Shown here in pieces: positions 11,975 through 21,803 of a DNA stretch of 64,000 nucleotides. The notes below the pieces were generated by a model, which worked only from the letters and a program-made list of their open reading frames with translations, was not told the origin of the DNA and made no database searches. Position numbers and translations under genes: made by a program. Every line of letters starts with the position of its first letter. Positions within the stretch are counted from its first letter, which is position 1. Source of the DNA: Mycolicibacterium neoaurum VKM Ac-1815D (GTDB taxonomy: Bacteria; Actinomycetota; Actinomycetes; Mycobacteriales; Mycobacteriaceae); assembly GCF_000317305.3 (NCBI RefSeq), contig NC_023036.2:3348001-3412000 (forward strand). Reading direction: 5' to 3'.

Positions 11975-14353
11975 CTACTTTCCGAAGCCCGCATTGCGCA
12001 GTGCCTCCGCCATGGATCCCGACGGCGCCGACTCGCGACGGGCGGAGTTGTTACCGCGGTTGGGCTTTCGCTGCGGATCTCGCTGGTGATTGCCACGCTG
12101 CTGGTTGCCGCGGTTCTGCTGCCCCTGTCCGCCCTTGCCGGGCCCGCGGTCACCGCTGCGCGCGGCGTCGTCGTTGAGCCGCAGGGACAACCCGATCCGC
12201 TGCCGATCGATATCGACATCGACGACCTTGACCCGCACCACCTGTCCGGATTTGACCACTTCGTGGGGATCGGAAACGAATCGGTCCGACATCGCCGACA
12301 CGTGCACCAGCCCATCCTGGTGCACGCCCACGTCCACGAAGGCGCCGAACGCCGCCACGTTGGTGACCACGCCCTCGAGCACCATCCCCGCCTTCAGATC
12401 GGCGACCTTCTCGACACCGGCGGCAAAGGTCGCGGTGGAGAATGCCGGGCGCGGGTCGCGGCCGGGCTTCTCCAGTTCGGCGAGGATGTCGGTGACCGTG
12501 GGCACGCCGAACCGCTCGTCGGCGAAATCTGTCGGCGCAAGCGCGCGCAGGGCGCGCTCGTTGCCGATCAGCTCGGCCAGCGTGATGTTGGAACGGTCCA
12601 GGATGCGCCGCACCACCGGATAGGACTCCGGGTGTACCCCGGAGGCATCCAGTGGATCATCGCCGCCGGTGATCCGCAAAAAGCCCGCGCACTGTTCAAA
12701 AGCCTTGGGCCCCAGCCGCGGCACCTTCAGCAGCGCGCTGCGGCTGCGAAATGGGCCGGTGTTCTCCCGATGCGCGACGATGGCCTCGGCCAAGGTGTCG
12801 GTGACACCGGAGACCCGCGCCAACAGCGGCACCGACGCCGTGTTCAGGTCGACCCCGACAGCGTTGACGGCATCCTCGACCACCGCGTCGAGACTGCGGG
12901 CGAGAGTGCCCGGAGTGACATCGTGCTGATACTGGCCGACACCGATCGACTTCGGCTCGATCTTGACCAGTTCGGCCAGCGGATCCTGCAGTCGCCGCGC
13001 GATGGACACCGCCCCGCGCAGCGTCACATCCAGTTGTGGCAGTTCGTGCGCCGCATACGCAGACGCCGAATACACCGAGGCGCCGGCCTCGCTGACCATC
13101 GCTTTCACCGGCGCGGGACCGCCTGCGGCGCGGATGTCGGCGATCAGTTCGGCGGCCAGCGCATCGGTCTCCCGGGAGGCGGTGCCGTTGCCGACCGCGA
13201 TCAACTCGACACCGTGGCGGGCGACCAGCGCCGCCAGTGTGGCCTTGGCGGTATCCCATTGCTTCTGCGGCTGGTGCGGGAAGATCGCACAGGTGTCGAC
13301 CACCTTGCCGGTGCCGTCCACCACGGCGACCTTGACCCCGGTCCGGAATCCCGGGTCGAGCCCCAGCGTGGTGCGCGTCCCGGCCGGCGCGGCCAGCAGC
13401 AGATCCTTCAGGTTACGGGCGAACACCGCGACGGCATCGGCTTCGGCGCGCTGGCGCAACCGGATGCGAGCGTCGACAGCCGCCGAGATCATCAGCTTGG
13501 TCCGCCAGGCCAACCGCACGGTGGTGGCCAGCCACGAGGTGGCCGGGCCCGCAGCGGCCAGGTCGATACCGAGGCTCTGCGCGACCCGCGCCTGGTACAC
13601 CTCGTCGGCCCCACCGTCGAAGTTCACCGCGAGGATCTGCTCCTTCTCGCCACGCAACACCGCGAGCACCCGGTGCGACGGCATCTTCTCCAGCGGTTCG
13701 GAGAACTCGAAGTAGTCGCGGAACTTCTGTCCGGCCGGGCTCTTCGCCGCCTCGTCGGACCACGGTCCGGTCCGCAGCGTGCCGTCGGCCCAGAATTTGG
13801 TGCGCACGTCACCGACCAGTTCGGCGTCCTCGGCCGCCCGCTCGATCAGGATGTGCCGGGCGCCGTCGAGGGCGGCGGCGGAGTCGGCGACCTGCTCCCC
13901 CACGAATTCGGCGGCAATCTCGTCCGGTACCAGGGACGGGTCCGCGAGCAGCCGATCCGCGAGCGGCTCCAAACCGGCTTCACGAGCGATCTGCGCCTTG
14001 GTACGCCGCTTCGGCTTGTAGGGCAGGTAGATGTCTTCGATGCGGGCCTTGGTCTCCGCCGTCAGCAGCGCGTTCCTCAGCTCGTCGGTCAGCTTGCCCT
14101 GCTCCTCGATGGAAGCCAGCACGGCGTCGCGGCGCTGGTCGAGTTCACGCAGGTATGCCAACCGCTCCTCAAGGGTGCGCAGCTGACCATCGTCGAGGCT
14201 GCCGGTCACCTCCTTGCGGTACCGCGCGATGAACGGGACCGTGGCACCCTCGTCGAGCAAATGCACGGCGGCCGCAACCTGGCGTTCGGCAACCGCCAGT
14301 TCCTCAGCGAGACGGGCATTTACGGTACGGATCACGGGCGCGCTCGAAGTCAC
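11975..14353 (-). CDS. tex: RNA-binding transcription accessory protein Tex
   Basis: This 792-residue protein has full-length Tex architecture: an N-terminal helical region with TVPFIARYRKEVTG (about 38-51), a YqgF/RNase-H-like domain starting near 328 (TLGLDPGFRTGVKVAVVD), tandem helix-hairpin-helix repeats near 500-570, and an S1 RNA-binding domain at about 656-727 (GVVTNVAAFGAFVDVGVHQ). It has an extra basic, Gln/Gly/Arg-rich tail (about 728-780). Tex binds nucleic acid and associates with transcription; homologues affect stress resistance and gene expression. The start at 14353 matches the family N-terminus. Confidence 0.95.
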   Translation of the reverse strand: MTSSAPVIRTVNARLAEELAVAERQVAAAVHLLDEGATVPFIARYRKEVTGSLDDGQLRTLEERLAYLRELDQRRDAVLASIEEQGKLTDELRNALLTAETKARIEDIYLPYKPKRRTKAQIAREAGLEPLADRLLADPSLVPDEIAAEFVGEQVADSAAALDGARHILIERAAEDAELVGDVRTKFWADGTLRTGPWSDEAAKSPAGQKFRDYFEFSEPLEKMPSHRVLAVLRGEKEQILAVNFDGGADEVYQARVAQSLGIDLAAAGPATSWLATTVRLAWRTKLMISAAVDARIRLRQRAEADAVAVFARNLKDLLLAAPAGTRTTLGLDPGFRTGVKVAVVDGTGKVVDTCAIFPHQPQKQWDTAKATLAALVARHGVELIAVGNGTASRETDALAAELIADIRAAGGPAPVKAMVSEAGASVYSASAYAAHELPQLDVTLRGAVSIARRLQDPLAELVKIEPKSIGVGQYQHDVTPGTLARSLDAVVEDAVNAVGVDLNTASVPLLARVSGVTDTLAEAIVAHRENTGPFRSRSALLKVPRLGPKAFEQCAGFLRITGGDDPLDASGVHPESYPVVRRILDRSNITLAELIGNERALRALAPTDFADERFGVPTVTDILAELEKPGRDPRPAFSTATFAAGVEKVADLKAGMVLEGVVTNVAAFGAFVDVGVHQDGLVHVSAMSDRFVSDPHEVVKSGQVVRVKVVDVDIDRQRIGLSLRLNDDAARSGDRGPGKGGQGQQNRGNQQRGNHQRDPQRKPNRGNNSARRESAPSGSMAEALRNAGFGK

Positions 14354-14420
14354 GCCGAGACCCTACCGAATAGCCCTGACAGCGGTTCGGAGGGTAAGAG
14401 CGCAGCGACCGGGATGAGTA

Positions 14421-15725
14421 TCACGCGCAGGCACGTGCGGCCAGCACCCCGATCAGGAAGCATGCCAACGGCACCCAGCCGTCGGCCCCGGCCAGCCCGT
14501 TCTTGGCGACCAGCAGCATCGCCACCCCCGACACGCAGATCAGCACCCCTGCCACCACCGACCGAACCACCGCTCGCCCCGAGCGCGCCCCGGCCGCCCC
14601 GACCGGGGCGTCCCACCACGGCAGCCTGCGGTGTTCCAGCGGGGACAGCAGCAGGAACGTCACGAACATCACGACCGCGAAGACGGCCGCACGCAGCGCC
14701 AACATCGCCCAGAAGTCCTGCGCGTGCACGTCGTAGGCGTCGAGTCCGAATGCGTTCAGCGCAAAGGTGGCGACGGCGATCGCCGGGATGTGCCACAGGT
14801 AGAGGGTCATGGCGCCCGAGTTGCCGACCGCGACCACATACCAGACCCGGGGGCGCTGCGCCCAGCGACCGACGGGACCGGCGGCCGCGACGAAGACGCA
14901 GGACATCCAGATGCAGTGCAGGGCCAGCAACACCGTGGGCGGTGACACGTTCGAGACCCCGTGGCTGCTGCCGGTGGTGACCAGCGACACCTCGTAGGTC
15001 TGCGTCAGCGCCAGCAGTACCTGGGCAGCGAAAGCGATCACCGCCACGGCCAGCGCACCGACGGGCCTGATCAGCCTGCGGGCGTACGCCACGCCGATGA
15101 CCACCGGGATCAGCCAGACGAACAAGAAGTTGCCGACCCCGGCTTCGGCCGAACCGACGGCGAACCGGATCTGGTCGACACCCGCGGCGATGGCCACCAG
15201 CAGCGCCACCACGGCCGCGGCGCCGCCGGTACTGCGGATGCGGGTGAGCAGCGGAACGAAGGCGATCACGACCAGGTAGACGCCCAGAAACCACAGCAGC
15301 GCCACACATTCGCGGCCCAACCGGTCGGCCGATTCGCCACCGAGGACCAACCGCGCCACCACCAGCGCCGCCGTCCAGAACGCCAGGTACCAGAACACCG
15401 GCCGGCACAGGCGCTGCGCGCGGCTCACCAGCCAGCCGCCCCATGGGGTGCCCGGATGCCAGCCGTAGGCGGCCGCCGCTCCGCCTGCGAAGAAGAACAG
15501 CGGCATCACCTGGACCACCCAGGTGATGGGGGTCAGTTGCGGCAACTCGCCGAGAATATTGCCGATCCACAGTCCGTCGCCGTCGATGGTGGCGAGCAAC
15601 AGTGCACAGTGCCCGAACATGACGACGACAAGGGCGGAGAGCCGGGCGACATCGATGGCGCGGTCACGGTTACCCGCGTCGGCGGTCACCGATCTGGGCG
15701 CGGGCAGGAGCTTGTCGAGCGGCAT
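14421..15725 (-). CDS. Acyltransferase 3 family integral membrane protein
   Basis: This 434-residue protein has about ten membrane segments. The N-terminal NRDRAIDVARLSALVVVMFGHC and PLFFFAGGAAAAYG are typical of acyltransferase 3 (OafA/NodX-type) enzymes that O-acylate cell-surface sugars or lipids. The conserved arginine and histidine of the first helix are present. The ATG at 15725 gives the family start; the longer open frame upstream is low-complexity Arg/Gly and unlikely to be used. Acceptor and donor are unknown. Confidence 0.87.
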   Translation of the reverse strand: MPLDKLLPAPRSVTADAGNRDRAIDVARLSALVVVMFGHCALLLATIDGDGLWIGNILGELPQLTPITWVVQVMPLFFFAGGAAAAYGWHPGTPWGGWLVSRAQRLCRPVFWYLAFWTAALVVARLVLGGESADRLGRECVALLWFLGVYLVVIAFVPLLTRIRSTGGAAAVVALLVAIAAGVDQIRFAVGSAEAGVGNFLFVWLIPVVIGVAYARRLIRPVGALAVAVIAFAAQVLLALTQTYEVSLVTTGSSHGVSNVSPPTVLLALHCIWMSCVFVAAAGPVGRWAQRPRVWYVVAVGNSGAMTLYLWHIPAIAVATFALNAFGLDAYDVHAQDFWAMLALRAAVFAVVMFVTFLLLSPLEHRRLPWWDAPVGAAGARSGRAVVRSVVAGVLICVSGVAMLLVAKNGLAGADGWVPLACFLIGVLAARACA

Positions 15726-15778
15726 GGCTACAGCGTGCCGCACTCGGCGGCCGCGCGGATGAGTAGGACTACCCGAGT

Positions 15779-16420
15779 TCAGGCGGTGTTGTCGGCCAGC
15801 GTCTCGATGCGTTCGAGCGCCTGCTCGGCGGCCGCGACGGTATCCATCCCACCGCCCGGTCCGCAGCTGGTCACCTCGATGGCTGCATTGTGTGCCGCCA
15901 CCACCAGGTTGTCGCAGTTCCACTCCGCGCTGCGCAGCGACCACAGCACCGAACCCGCAGGTGCCTGCACGGCGGGCGCCTCGACGGTGAACGTGTAGGT
16001 GCGGTCGGCCATGGTGGTCACGTCCACCTCGCTGCCCGCGCAGGATTCCACGACCCGCCGCGCCGATGCGAGTGCGTCGGCGGCCGAGAAGTCCGACGGG
16101 TACACCGCGACCATCTCCTCGTTCACCACTTCGGAGCTGCCGTTGGCCCCTGACCAGTGCCCGCCGTCCTCGGCCGCGGGCCCGTGGTCGACGAGGAACG
16201 GCGGGTCGACCTCCAGGGCCGTGCCGGCACAGCTGTCCGGAACGACGACGGCGAATCTGTTGCCATCCTGATTCTGGATATCGGGGCTGAGCAGATCGGC
16301 GACCTGTCCGGCCGCGATCGGTCCGATCGACGCTTGGGACGTGGCCCGCGGGTTGTCCACCGTCCTGGTGCAGCCGGCCAGGACGCAGATCAGAATTACC
16401 GCAGCCAGGCGCTTCGTCAC
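15779..16420 (-). CDS. Lipoprotein with PknH-like extracellular sensor domain
   Basis: This 213-residue protein starts with a lipoprotein signal MTKRLAAVILICVLAGC and a lipobox LAGC, so Cys17 would be lipidated. The mature part resembles the PknH C-terminal sensor domain (PF14032-type): cysteines at the expected spacing (PDSCAG, VESCAGS, EWNCDN, TSCGPGG) would form two disulfides. Stand-alone lipoproteins of this kind are common in mycobacteria and have no proven ligand. It begins 10 bases after the stop of sulP, so it could share a transcript with it. Confidence 0.83.
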   Translation of the reverse strand: MTKRLAAVILICVLAGCTRTVDNPRATSQASIGPIAAGQVADLLSPDIQNQDGNRFAVVVPDSCAGTALEVDPPFLVDHGPAAEDGGHWSGANGSSEVVNEEMVAVYPSDFSAADALASARRVVESCAGSEVDVTTMADRTYTFTVEAPAVQAPAGSVLWSLRSAEWNCDNLVVAAHNAAIEVTSCGPGGGMDTVAAAEQALERIETLADNTA

Positions 16421-16430
16421 GGCTGCGAGT

Positions 16431-18107
16431 CTAGGCGTGGTGCCAACCCTGTGCCGTCACCGCATTTTCGCGGTGCACGTGCGCGCGAGCGTGCGCGATG
16501 GCCTCATCGAGACCGTTCATCAGATGGGTTTCGTGCCGCAACGATTCGAGGATGCCGACATTGGTCAGCAGATCGTGTTGCTCGGGGTCGACACCTTTGA
16601 TGATGACCATCGTTCCGCGCGACTCCAGTTGTCCGGTGATCCGACTCAGGGCATGGGCACCCGTCGCGTCGAGGTGATGCAGGCCGGACATCCGGATGAT
16701 CACCACCGCTGGCCCGGAGACCGCGAGTTCGGCGATCGTGGCCGACATCCGCTCGGCGGCACCGAAGAACATGGCGCCGTCCAACCGGAGCAGCATGATG
16801 TGTTCATCGCCGGGTCGGTACGGGCCCGGCAACGCTTCGCGATGAACACCACTGCGTCGGGCCATGGCGGCCAGCGCGAACAGCGCCGCCACCAACATCC
16901 CCAGTTCCACGGCCTGGATCAGATCCAGGCACACCGTGACACCCGCGGTGACCACGAAGATCAGCGCTCCCGACCGACCACTGCGCAGAATCCTGACGAT
17001 GACGCCGCCGGAGATCATCGTCACCGCCGTCACCATCAGCACCGCGGCCAGTGCCGCCAACGGGATGGCACCCACCGGCCCACTGAGCAGATAGACGACG
17101 CCGATCAGCAGCACCGAATGCGTGAGCGCGGCGATCCGTGTTCTCGCCCCGGCTTTGACATTGACCGCGGTGCGCGCGATCGCACCCGTTGCGGGCATCC
17201 CGCCGAACAGTCCGGCGGCCACCGATGCCATTCCTTGCCCGACGAGCTCGCGATCGGGATCACCGGCGGCGGTGCCCGACAGACTCGCGGCCACCCGGGC
17301 CGACAGCAGCGACTCGATGGCAGCCAACGCCGCGATCGCCAGTGCCGCACCGAACAATGCCTTCATCGCCGCGAGATCCGCCTGCGGCCAGGTCGGCACG
17401 GGCAATCCGGCGGGCAGCTCGCCGATGCGTGGGATCGGCAGCGCGGCAACGGAAACCACCACCGATGCCACGATCACCGCCACCAGCGAGGACGGGAAGG
17501 TGGGGAGCAGGCGGCGCAGGCCGACCATCACCACGATCACCACGGCCACCACCAGCAGCGCCCACCGGGCGGTCACCCCATCTGCGGTCGTCAGCGCCTC
17601 GAGCGCAGCGGCCAAGGGCCGCAACCCCTCCGGCGCTGCGGCGCCGACAGCCGCGGGCACCTGTTGCAGAAAGATGATCACCGCGATGCCGAGGGTGAAC
17701 CCTTCGATGACGGGCCACGGGATGACTGTCACGAGCCGACCCACGCCCGTCGCACCGGCGACGAACACCATGGCGCCGGCCAGGATGGTCACGATGGCCA
17801 CGCTGGAAAGACCGTGCTGGGCGACGACGGGCGCCAACACCACAGCCATGGCTCCGGTGGGCCCGGACACCTGCACATGGGAGCCGCCGAACACCGCGGC
17901 GACGATGCCCGCGACGATTGCGGTGACCAGTCCCGCTGCCGCGCCTACCCCCGAGCTGATCCCGAATGCGAGCGCCAACGGCAGCGCCACCACACCCACG
18001 GTGATACCGGCAAGGACATCGCGTCGCCACGATGACCGCAGACCGACGTAGTCGCGAGCACCGGGCAGCAGCGCGCGGGCCGTTGTCCACCATCGCGACG
18101 GCTTCAT
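16431..18107 (-). CDS. SulP-family anion transporter with STAS domain
   Basis: This 558-residue protein has an N-terminal SulP membrane domain (GITVGVVALPLALAFGISSG, about 30-49, and VQVSGPTGAMAVVLAPVV) with multiple membrane spans. A C-terminal STAS domain follows (about 425-530), with VVIIRMSGLHHLDATGAHAL at its core. SulP proteins carry sulfate, bicarbonate or dicarboxylates. The gene overlaps the upstream ArsR gene in an ATGA junction, so both are made from one message and the ArsR regulator probably controls transport. The substrate cannot be told from sequence; ArsR control is compatible with sulfur or metal stress. Confidence 0.9.
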   Translation of the reverse strand: MKPSRWWTTARALLPGARDYVGLRSSWRRDVLAGITVGVVALPLALAFGISSGVGAAAGLVTAIVAGIVAAVFGGSHVQVSGPTGAMAVVLAPVVAQHGLSSVAIVTILAGAMVFVAGATGVGRLVTVIPWPVIEGFTLGIAVIIFLQQVPAAVGAAAPEGLRPLAAALEALTTADGVTARWALLVVAVVIVVMVGLRRLLPTFPSSLVAVIVASVVVSVAALPIPRIGELPAGLPVPTWPQADLAAMKALFGAALAIAALAAIESLLSARVAASLSGTAAGDPDRELVGQGMASVAAGLFGGMPATGAIARTAVNVKAGARTRIAALTHSVLLIGVVYLLSGPVGAIPLAALAAVLMVTAVTMISGGVIVRILRSGRSGALIFVVTAGVTVCLDLIQAVELGMLVAALFALAAMARRSGVHREALPGPYRPGDEHIMLLRLDGAMFFGAAERMSATIAELAVSGPAVVIIRMSGLHHLDATGAHALSRITGQLESRGTMVIIKGVDPEQHDLLTNVGILESLRHETHLMNGLDEAIAHARAHVHRENAVTAQGWHHA

Positions 18108-18484
18108 CGCGCCGCCGTGCCGATGGGCGGCAGTGCGCCGATGGCGTCGAGCTGGTCGCGCTGAGCCGAGAGGGTGTCGGTCAAGAACACGCGCGCGATG
18201 ACGAGCAACTCGGCGATCTTGGGGTGGGCGAGTTCGTAGTACACGGCATTGCCGACCCGGTGACCACGCACGACGTGGTGTCGCTTCAGCACGGCGAGGT
18301 GTTGGGAGAGCTGCGTGGGTTCGATGTCGGTATCGGCGAGGATCGCGCTCACCGGGGTGGCTGCCGCACTGGTCGAGAGAATCTCCAGGATCCGGATTCG
18401 CGCCGGGTGCGCCAAGGCCTTGAACAGATTGGCCTTGATCTCGTAGAGCGGTCGTTCGGGTCCGCCAAGGAAACTGTCCGCCAC
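18104..18484 (-). CDS. ArsR-family transcriptional regulator
   Basis: This 126-residue winged helix-turn-helix protein has FKALAHPARIRILEIL, then the recognition helix EPTQLSQHLAVLKRHHVVRG and the wing GNAVYYELAH. No Cys residues are present, so the classical Cys-based metal sites of ArsR/SmtB are absent. Histidines in the wing and helix 5 are the only candidate ligands. Coupling to sulP by a 4-base overlap suggests it is an autoregulator of the transporter operon. Upstream, near 18505-18535, lies an AT-rich stretch with a weak TTG...CAA dyad that may be its operator. Confidence 0.9.
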   Translation of the reverse strand: MADSFLGGPERPLYEIKANLFKALAHPARIRILEILSTSAAATPVSAILADTDIEPTQLSQHLAVLKRHHVVRGHRVGNAVYYELAHPKIAELLVIARVFLTDTLSAQRDQLDAIGALPPIGTAAR

Positions 18485-18556
18485 GTCCGCCGCACCCCTG
18501 ATTGATGGATTGAGATAATTCGCAATTCACAATACCGACGTTTAGACTTCGAGTCC

Positions 18557-18976
18557 ATGCCGACTGCCACAGGGCCCGAGACGCGACCCGGCCCGCTTCA
18601 GTACATCGCCTACTGCTACGGCAAGACGCTTCCCGCCCCCATGCGGCAGTGGCTCGCCGAGGACCTGGCCGGGCCCGGCGCCACGGTTCGAATGATGGCC
18701 AGGGTGGCGGTTCCGGCCGTCGCCATCCTGGCTCCCATCTGGTTCATCCCGATGTCGCTGTACCTGCACGTCAGCATGACCCTGCCGATCTTCATCCCGT
18801 TCGTGTTCTTCTCACACGCGCTCAACAAGGTCTGGCGGCGGCACATGCTCGCCAAGCACGGGCTGAACCCCAACCTGGTCGACGCCCTGTCCCGTCAGCG
18901 CAATGCGCACAAACACCGCGCCTATGAGGAGCGTTACGGGCCACGGTCGGGTCCCGCGGGCAGTCACGACATCTGA
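18557..18976 (+). CDS. DUF5313-type membrane protein
   Basis: This 139-residue protein starts with RPGPLQYIAYCYGKTLPAPMRQWLAEDLAGPGATVRMM and has two hydrophobic segments (about 51-70 and 72-92). A basic C-terminal region follows (LNKVWRRHMLAKHGLNPNLVDALSRQRNAHKHRAYEERYG). The pattern matches the actinobacterial DUF5313 family. Function is unknown. Its 3' end overlaps the convergent gene by 13 bases. Confidence 0.8.
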   Translation: MPTATGPETRPGPLQYIAYCYGKTLPAPMRQWLAEDLAGPGATVRMMARVAVPAVAILAPIWFIPMSLYLHVSMTLPIFIPFVFFSHALNKVWRRHMLAKHGLNPNLVDALSRQRNAHKHRAYEERYGPRSGPAGSHDI

Positions 18977-19404
18977 TGCCCGGGCGCACTCGCCGTCGGT
19001 CCGGTCTGCGTCACCCGCCGCCGGGTGGCACCCCACAGGCCGACACCGATGCCGACGACCGCACCGCCGAGACCGATGATCCGCTGGGACTGCGGCATCT
19101 GATGGTGAACTCCGGCGCCACCGAGCAGGTCGGCGGCATCGGCCCCGCCGGAGGCGTGGGGGCACCTCCCGCTCGCGGGGGAAAACCACCCGCGGGTGTT
19201 CCTGCCGCGGACACCGGCGGCCAGCAACAATCCCCCGATCAACGCATCGCGGTATCCCATCGACCGCAACAACAACTGGGCGGTGGCGTCGGGGCGATCG
19301 GGCGAGCCCCACAGCCGGTTCGCGCGTAGCGGGTCCACCAAAAACGAGATGCCCGAAGCCATCCGCAATCCTCCGACTGCCACGGCCGCACCGTCGATCG
19401 ACAT
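18964..19404 (-). CDS. Small membrane protein (DUF4267-like) with internal GC-rich insert
   Basis: This is a 146-residue protein. The first part (GGLRMASGISFLVDPLRANRLWGSPDRPDATAQLLLRSMGYRDA) and the last part (SQRIIGLGGAVVGIGVGLWGATRRR) read as a small DUF4267-like membrane protein. Between them the segment encoded at about 19151-19200 (WFSPASGRCPHASGG) breaks the hydrophobic pattern. It coincides with a G/C hairpin-like sequence and may be a short inserted repeat that preserved the frame. The ATG at 19404 is preferred over the longer frame. Function is unknown. Confidence 0.65.
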   Translation of the reverse strand: MSIDGAAVAVGGLRMASGISFLVDPLRANRLWGSPDRPDATAQLLLRSMGYRDALIGGLLLAAGVRGRNTRGWFSPASGRCPHASGGADAADLLGGAGVHHQMPQSQRIIGLGGAVVGIGVGLWGATRRRVTQTGPTASAPGHQMS

Positions 19405-19523
19405 GGCTGGCAGCCTAGGTCCGACCTCGGCCGGTCGGGCGCAATCGGCCCAACTCGCCTCCGGCCACGATCCCGCACCGCGATAATCGAGTGGTCCGCA
19501 GAGGCTCGACGAGGAGCAGATAG

Positions 19524-21803
19524 ATGGCCAGCAGCGCCGACACCACATCCGAGCAGCAGTTCTCCCAGGATGTGGCCGCCACCCAGGAGTACTTCGACAG
19601 CCCGCGCTTCGACGGCATCACCCGGCTGTACTCGGCCCGCCAGGTCGCCGAACAGCGAGGCACCATCCCCTCGGACTATCCGGTGGCGCGCGAAGCGGCC
19701 ACGGCGTTCTATCCGCGACTGCGGGAACTCTTCGAGCAGAAGAAGAGCATCACCACATTCGGTCCCTACTCTCCCGGCCAAGCCGTGACCATGAAGCGGA
19801 TGGGGATCGAGGGCATCTATCTCGGTGGTTGGGCGACCTCGGCGAAGGGGTCGATCAGCGAGGACCCCGGACCGGATCTGGCCAGCTACCCGCTCAGTCA
19901 AGTACCCGACGAGGCGGCCGGACTTGTCCGCGCTCTGCTGACCGCCGACCGCAACCAGCAGTACCTGCGGTTGAAGATGACCCCCGAGCAACGTGCCGCG
20001 CAACCCCCGATCGACTACCGGCCCTTCATCATCGCCGACGCCGATACCGGGCACGGCGGGGATCCGCACGTACGCAACCTGATCCGGCGTTTTGTCGAAT
20101 CAGGCGTCCCCGGCTATCACATCGAGGACCAGCGGCCGGGCACCAAGAAGTGTGGGCACCAGGGCGGCAAGGTGCTGGTCCCCTCGGACGAACAGATCAA
20201 GCGGCTCAACACCGCCCGCTTCCAGTTGGACATCATGCGGGTGCCCGGCATCATCGTCGCGCGCACCGATGCCGAGGCCGCCAACCTGATCGACAGCCGT
20301 GCCGACGAGCGTGATCAACCGTTCCTACTCGGGGCGACCAATGTGAAGATCCCGCCGTACAAGGCCTGCTTCCTCGCGATCACCCGGCGCTTCCACACCC
20401 TGGGGATCACCGAACTCAACGGGCATCTGCTCTATGCGTTGCCCGAGGGTGAATACGCGGCGGCCGAATCCTGGCTGGAACGCCAGGGTCTGCTCGACGC
20501 GGTGTCCAGAGCAGCCGAGTCCTACCGGCCCGGCCAATCCGTCGATGCCCTGTTCGACGAGGTGGAATCACAATTCGTCCAGGCGTGGCAAGACGATGCC
20601 GGGTTGGAGACCTATGGCGATGCGGTGGCCGAACTGTTGGAGTTCCGCGAGCGCGAAGGCGAACGCGCGGACATGAGTGCCGCCGATTGGCGGGAGTTCG
20701 CCAAGACCGCCTCGCTGTACGCCGCACGCGAGAAGGCGAAATCCCTCGGTGCGGACGTGGTGTGGGACCCCGAACGGGTGAAGACACCGGAGGGCTATTA
20801 CCAGATCCGCGGCGGCATTCCCTACGCGATCGCCAAATCGCTTGCCGCGGCACCATTTGCCGACATCCTATGGATGGAGACGAAGACCGCCGACCTGGCC
20901 GACGCCCGCGAGTTCGCCCACGCGATCCACGCGGTGTACCCGGACAAGATGCTGGCTTACAACCTTTCGCCGTCCTTCAACTGGGACACCACCGGTATGA
21001 GCGATGACGAGATGCGGGCCTTCCCCGAGGAGATCGGCAAGCTCGGCTTCGTGTTCAACTTCATGACCTACGGCGGACATCAGATCGACGGGGTGGCCGC
21101 CGAGGAATTCGCGACCGCGTTGCTCCAGGACGGCATGCTGTCCTTGGCCCGCCTGCAGCGCAAGATGCGCCTGGTCGAATCGCCTTATCGCACACCGCAA
21201 ACCCTCGTCGGTGGTCCGCGCAGCGATGCCGCGCTCGCCGCATCGTCCGGGCGCACCGCGACGACCAAATCGATGGGCAAGGGATCTACCCAACACCAGC
21301 ACCTCGTGCAGACCGAGGTGCCCAAGAAGCTGCTGGAAGAGTGGCTGGCCATCTGGGGCGAGCACTATCAGCTCAGCGAGACACTGCGGGTCCAGCTGAG
21401 GCCGCGTCGCGCCGGATCCGATGTGCTGGAACTCGGCATCTACGGCGACGGGGAGGACAAGGTCGCCGACGTCATCGTCGATCCGATCAAGGACCGGCAC
21501 GGCCGCAGCATCCTGACGGTGCGAGACCAGAACACCTACGCCGAGAAGCTGCGCAAGAAGCGCCTGATGGACGTGATCCATCTGTGGCTCATCCACCGCT
21601 TCAAGCCCGAGATCGTGTACTACGTGACACCCACCGAGGACAACATCTACCAAACCGAGAAGCTGAAGAAGCACGGCCTGTTCAGCAACGTGTATCAGGA
21701 GGTCGGTGAGATCATCGTCGCCGACGTCAACCAGGCGCGTATCGACGAGTTGCTGTCTGCCGACCGCGCGGCACTGGGCCGGCTGATCCGCAAGGAGGAT
21801 TAG
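19524..21803 (+). CDS. aceA: Isocitrate lyase, long form (ICL2 type)
   Basis: This 759-residue enzyme has the ICL core with the active-site loop KKCGHQGGK (Lys208, Lys209, Cys210, His212), ADADTGHGG for Mg-isocitrate binding, and [13 protein letters not shown]. It has a C-terminal extension of more than 150 residues after about 590 ([19 protein letters not shown] onward). This is the ICL2 architecture, split into aceAa/aceAb in some M. tuberculosis strains but intact here. It cleaves isocitrate to glyoxylate and succinate, which supports growth on fatty acids, and can also act on methylisocitrate. The ATG follows AGGAGCAGATAG. The C-terminal domain is thought to respond to acetyl- or propionyl-CoA. 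Confidence 0.95.
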   Translation: MASSADTTSEQQFSQDVAATQEYFDSPRFDGITRLYSARQVAEQRGTIPSDYPVAREAATAFYPRLRELFEQKKSITTFGPYSPGQAVTMKRMGIEGIYLGGWATSAKGSISEDPGPDLASYPLSQVPDEAAGLVRALLTADRNQQYLRLKMTPEQRAAQPPIDYRPFIIADADTGHGGDPHVRNLIRRFVESGVPGYHIEDQRPGTKKCGHQGGKVLVPSDEQIKRLNTARFQLDIMRVPGIIVARTDAEAANLIDSRADERDQPFLLGATNVKIPPYKACFLAITRRFHTLGITELNGHLLYALPEGEYAAAESWLERQGLLDAVSRAAESYRPGQSVDALFDEVESQFVQAWQDDAGLETYGDAVAELLEFREREGERADMSAADWREFAKTASLYAAREKAKSLGADVVWDPERVKTPEGYYQIRGGIPYAIAKSLAAAPFADILWMETKTADLADAREFAHAIHAVYPDKMLAYNLSPSFNWDTTGMSDDEMRAFPEEIGKLGFVFNFMTYGGHQIDGVAAEEFATALLQDGMLSLARLQRKMRLVESPYRTPQTLVGGPRSDAALAASSGRTATTKSMGKGSTQHQHLVQTEVPKKLLEEWLAIWGEHYQLSETLRVQLRPRRAGSDVLELGIYGDGEDKVADVIVDPIKDRHGRSILTVRDQNTYAEKLRKKRLMDVIHLWLIHRFKPEIVYYVTPTEDNIYQTEKLKKHGLFSNVYQEVGEIIVADVNQARIDELLSADRAALGRLIRKED

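Noticed and set aside
11708..14980. Open frame of over 1000 codons opposite tex
   Set aside because: Composition is shadow-like and the opposite strand encodes a complete Tex protein.
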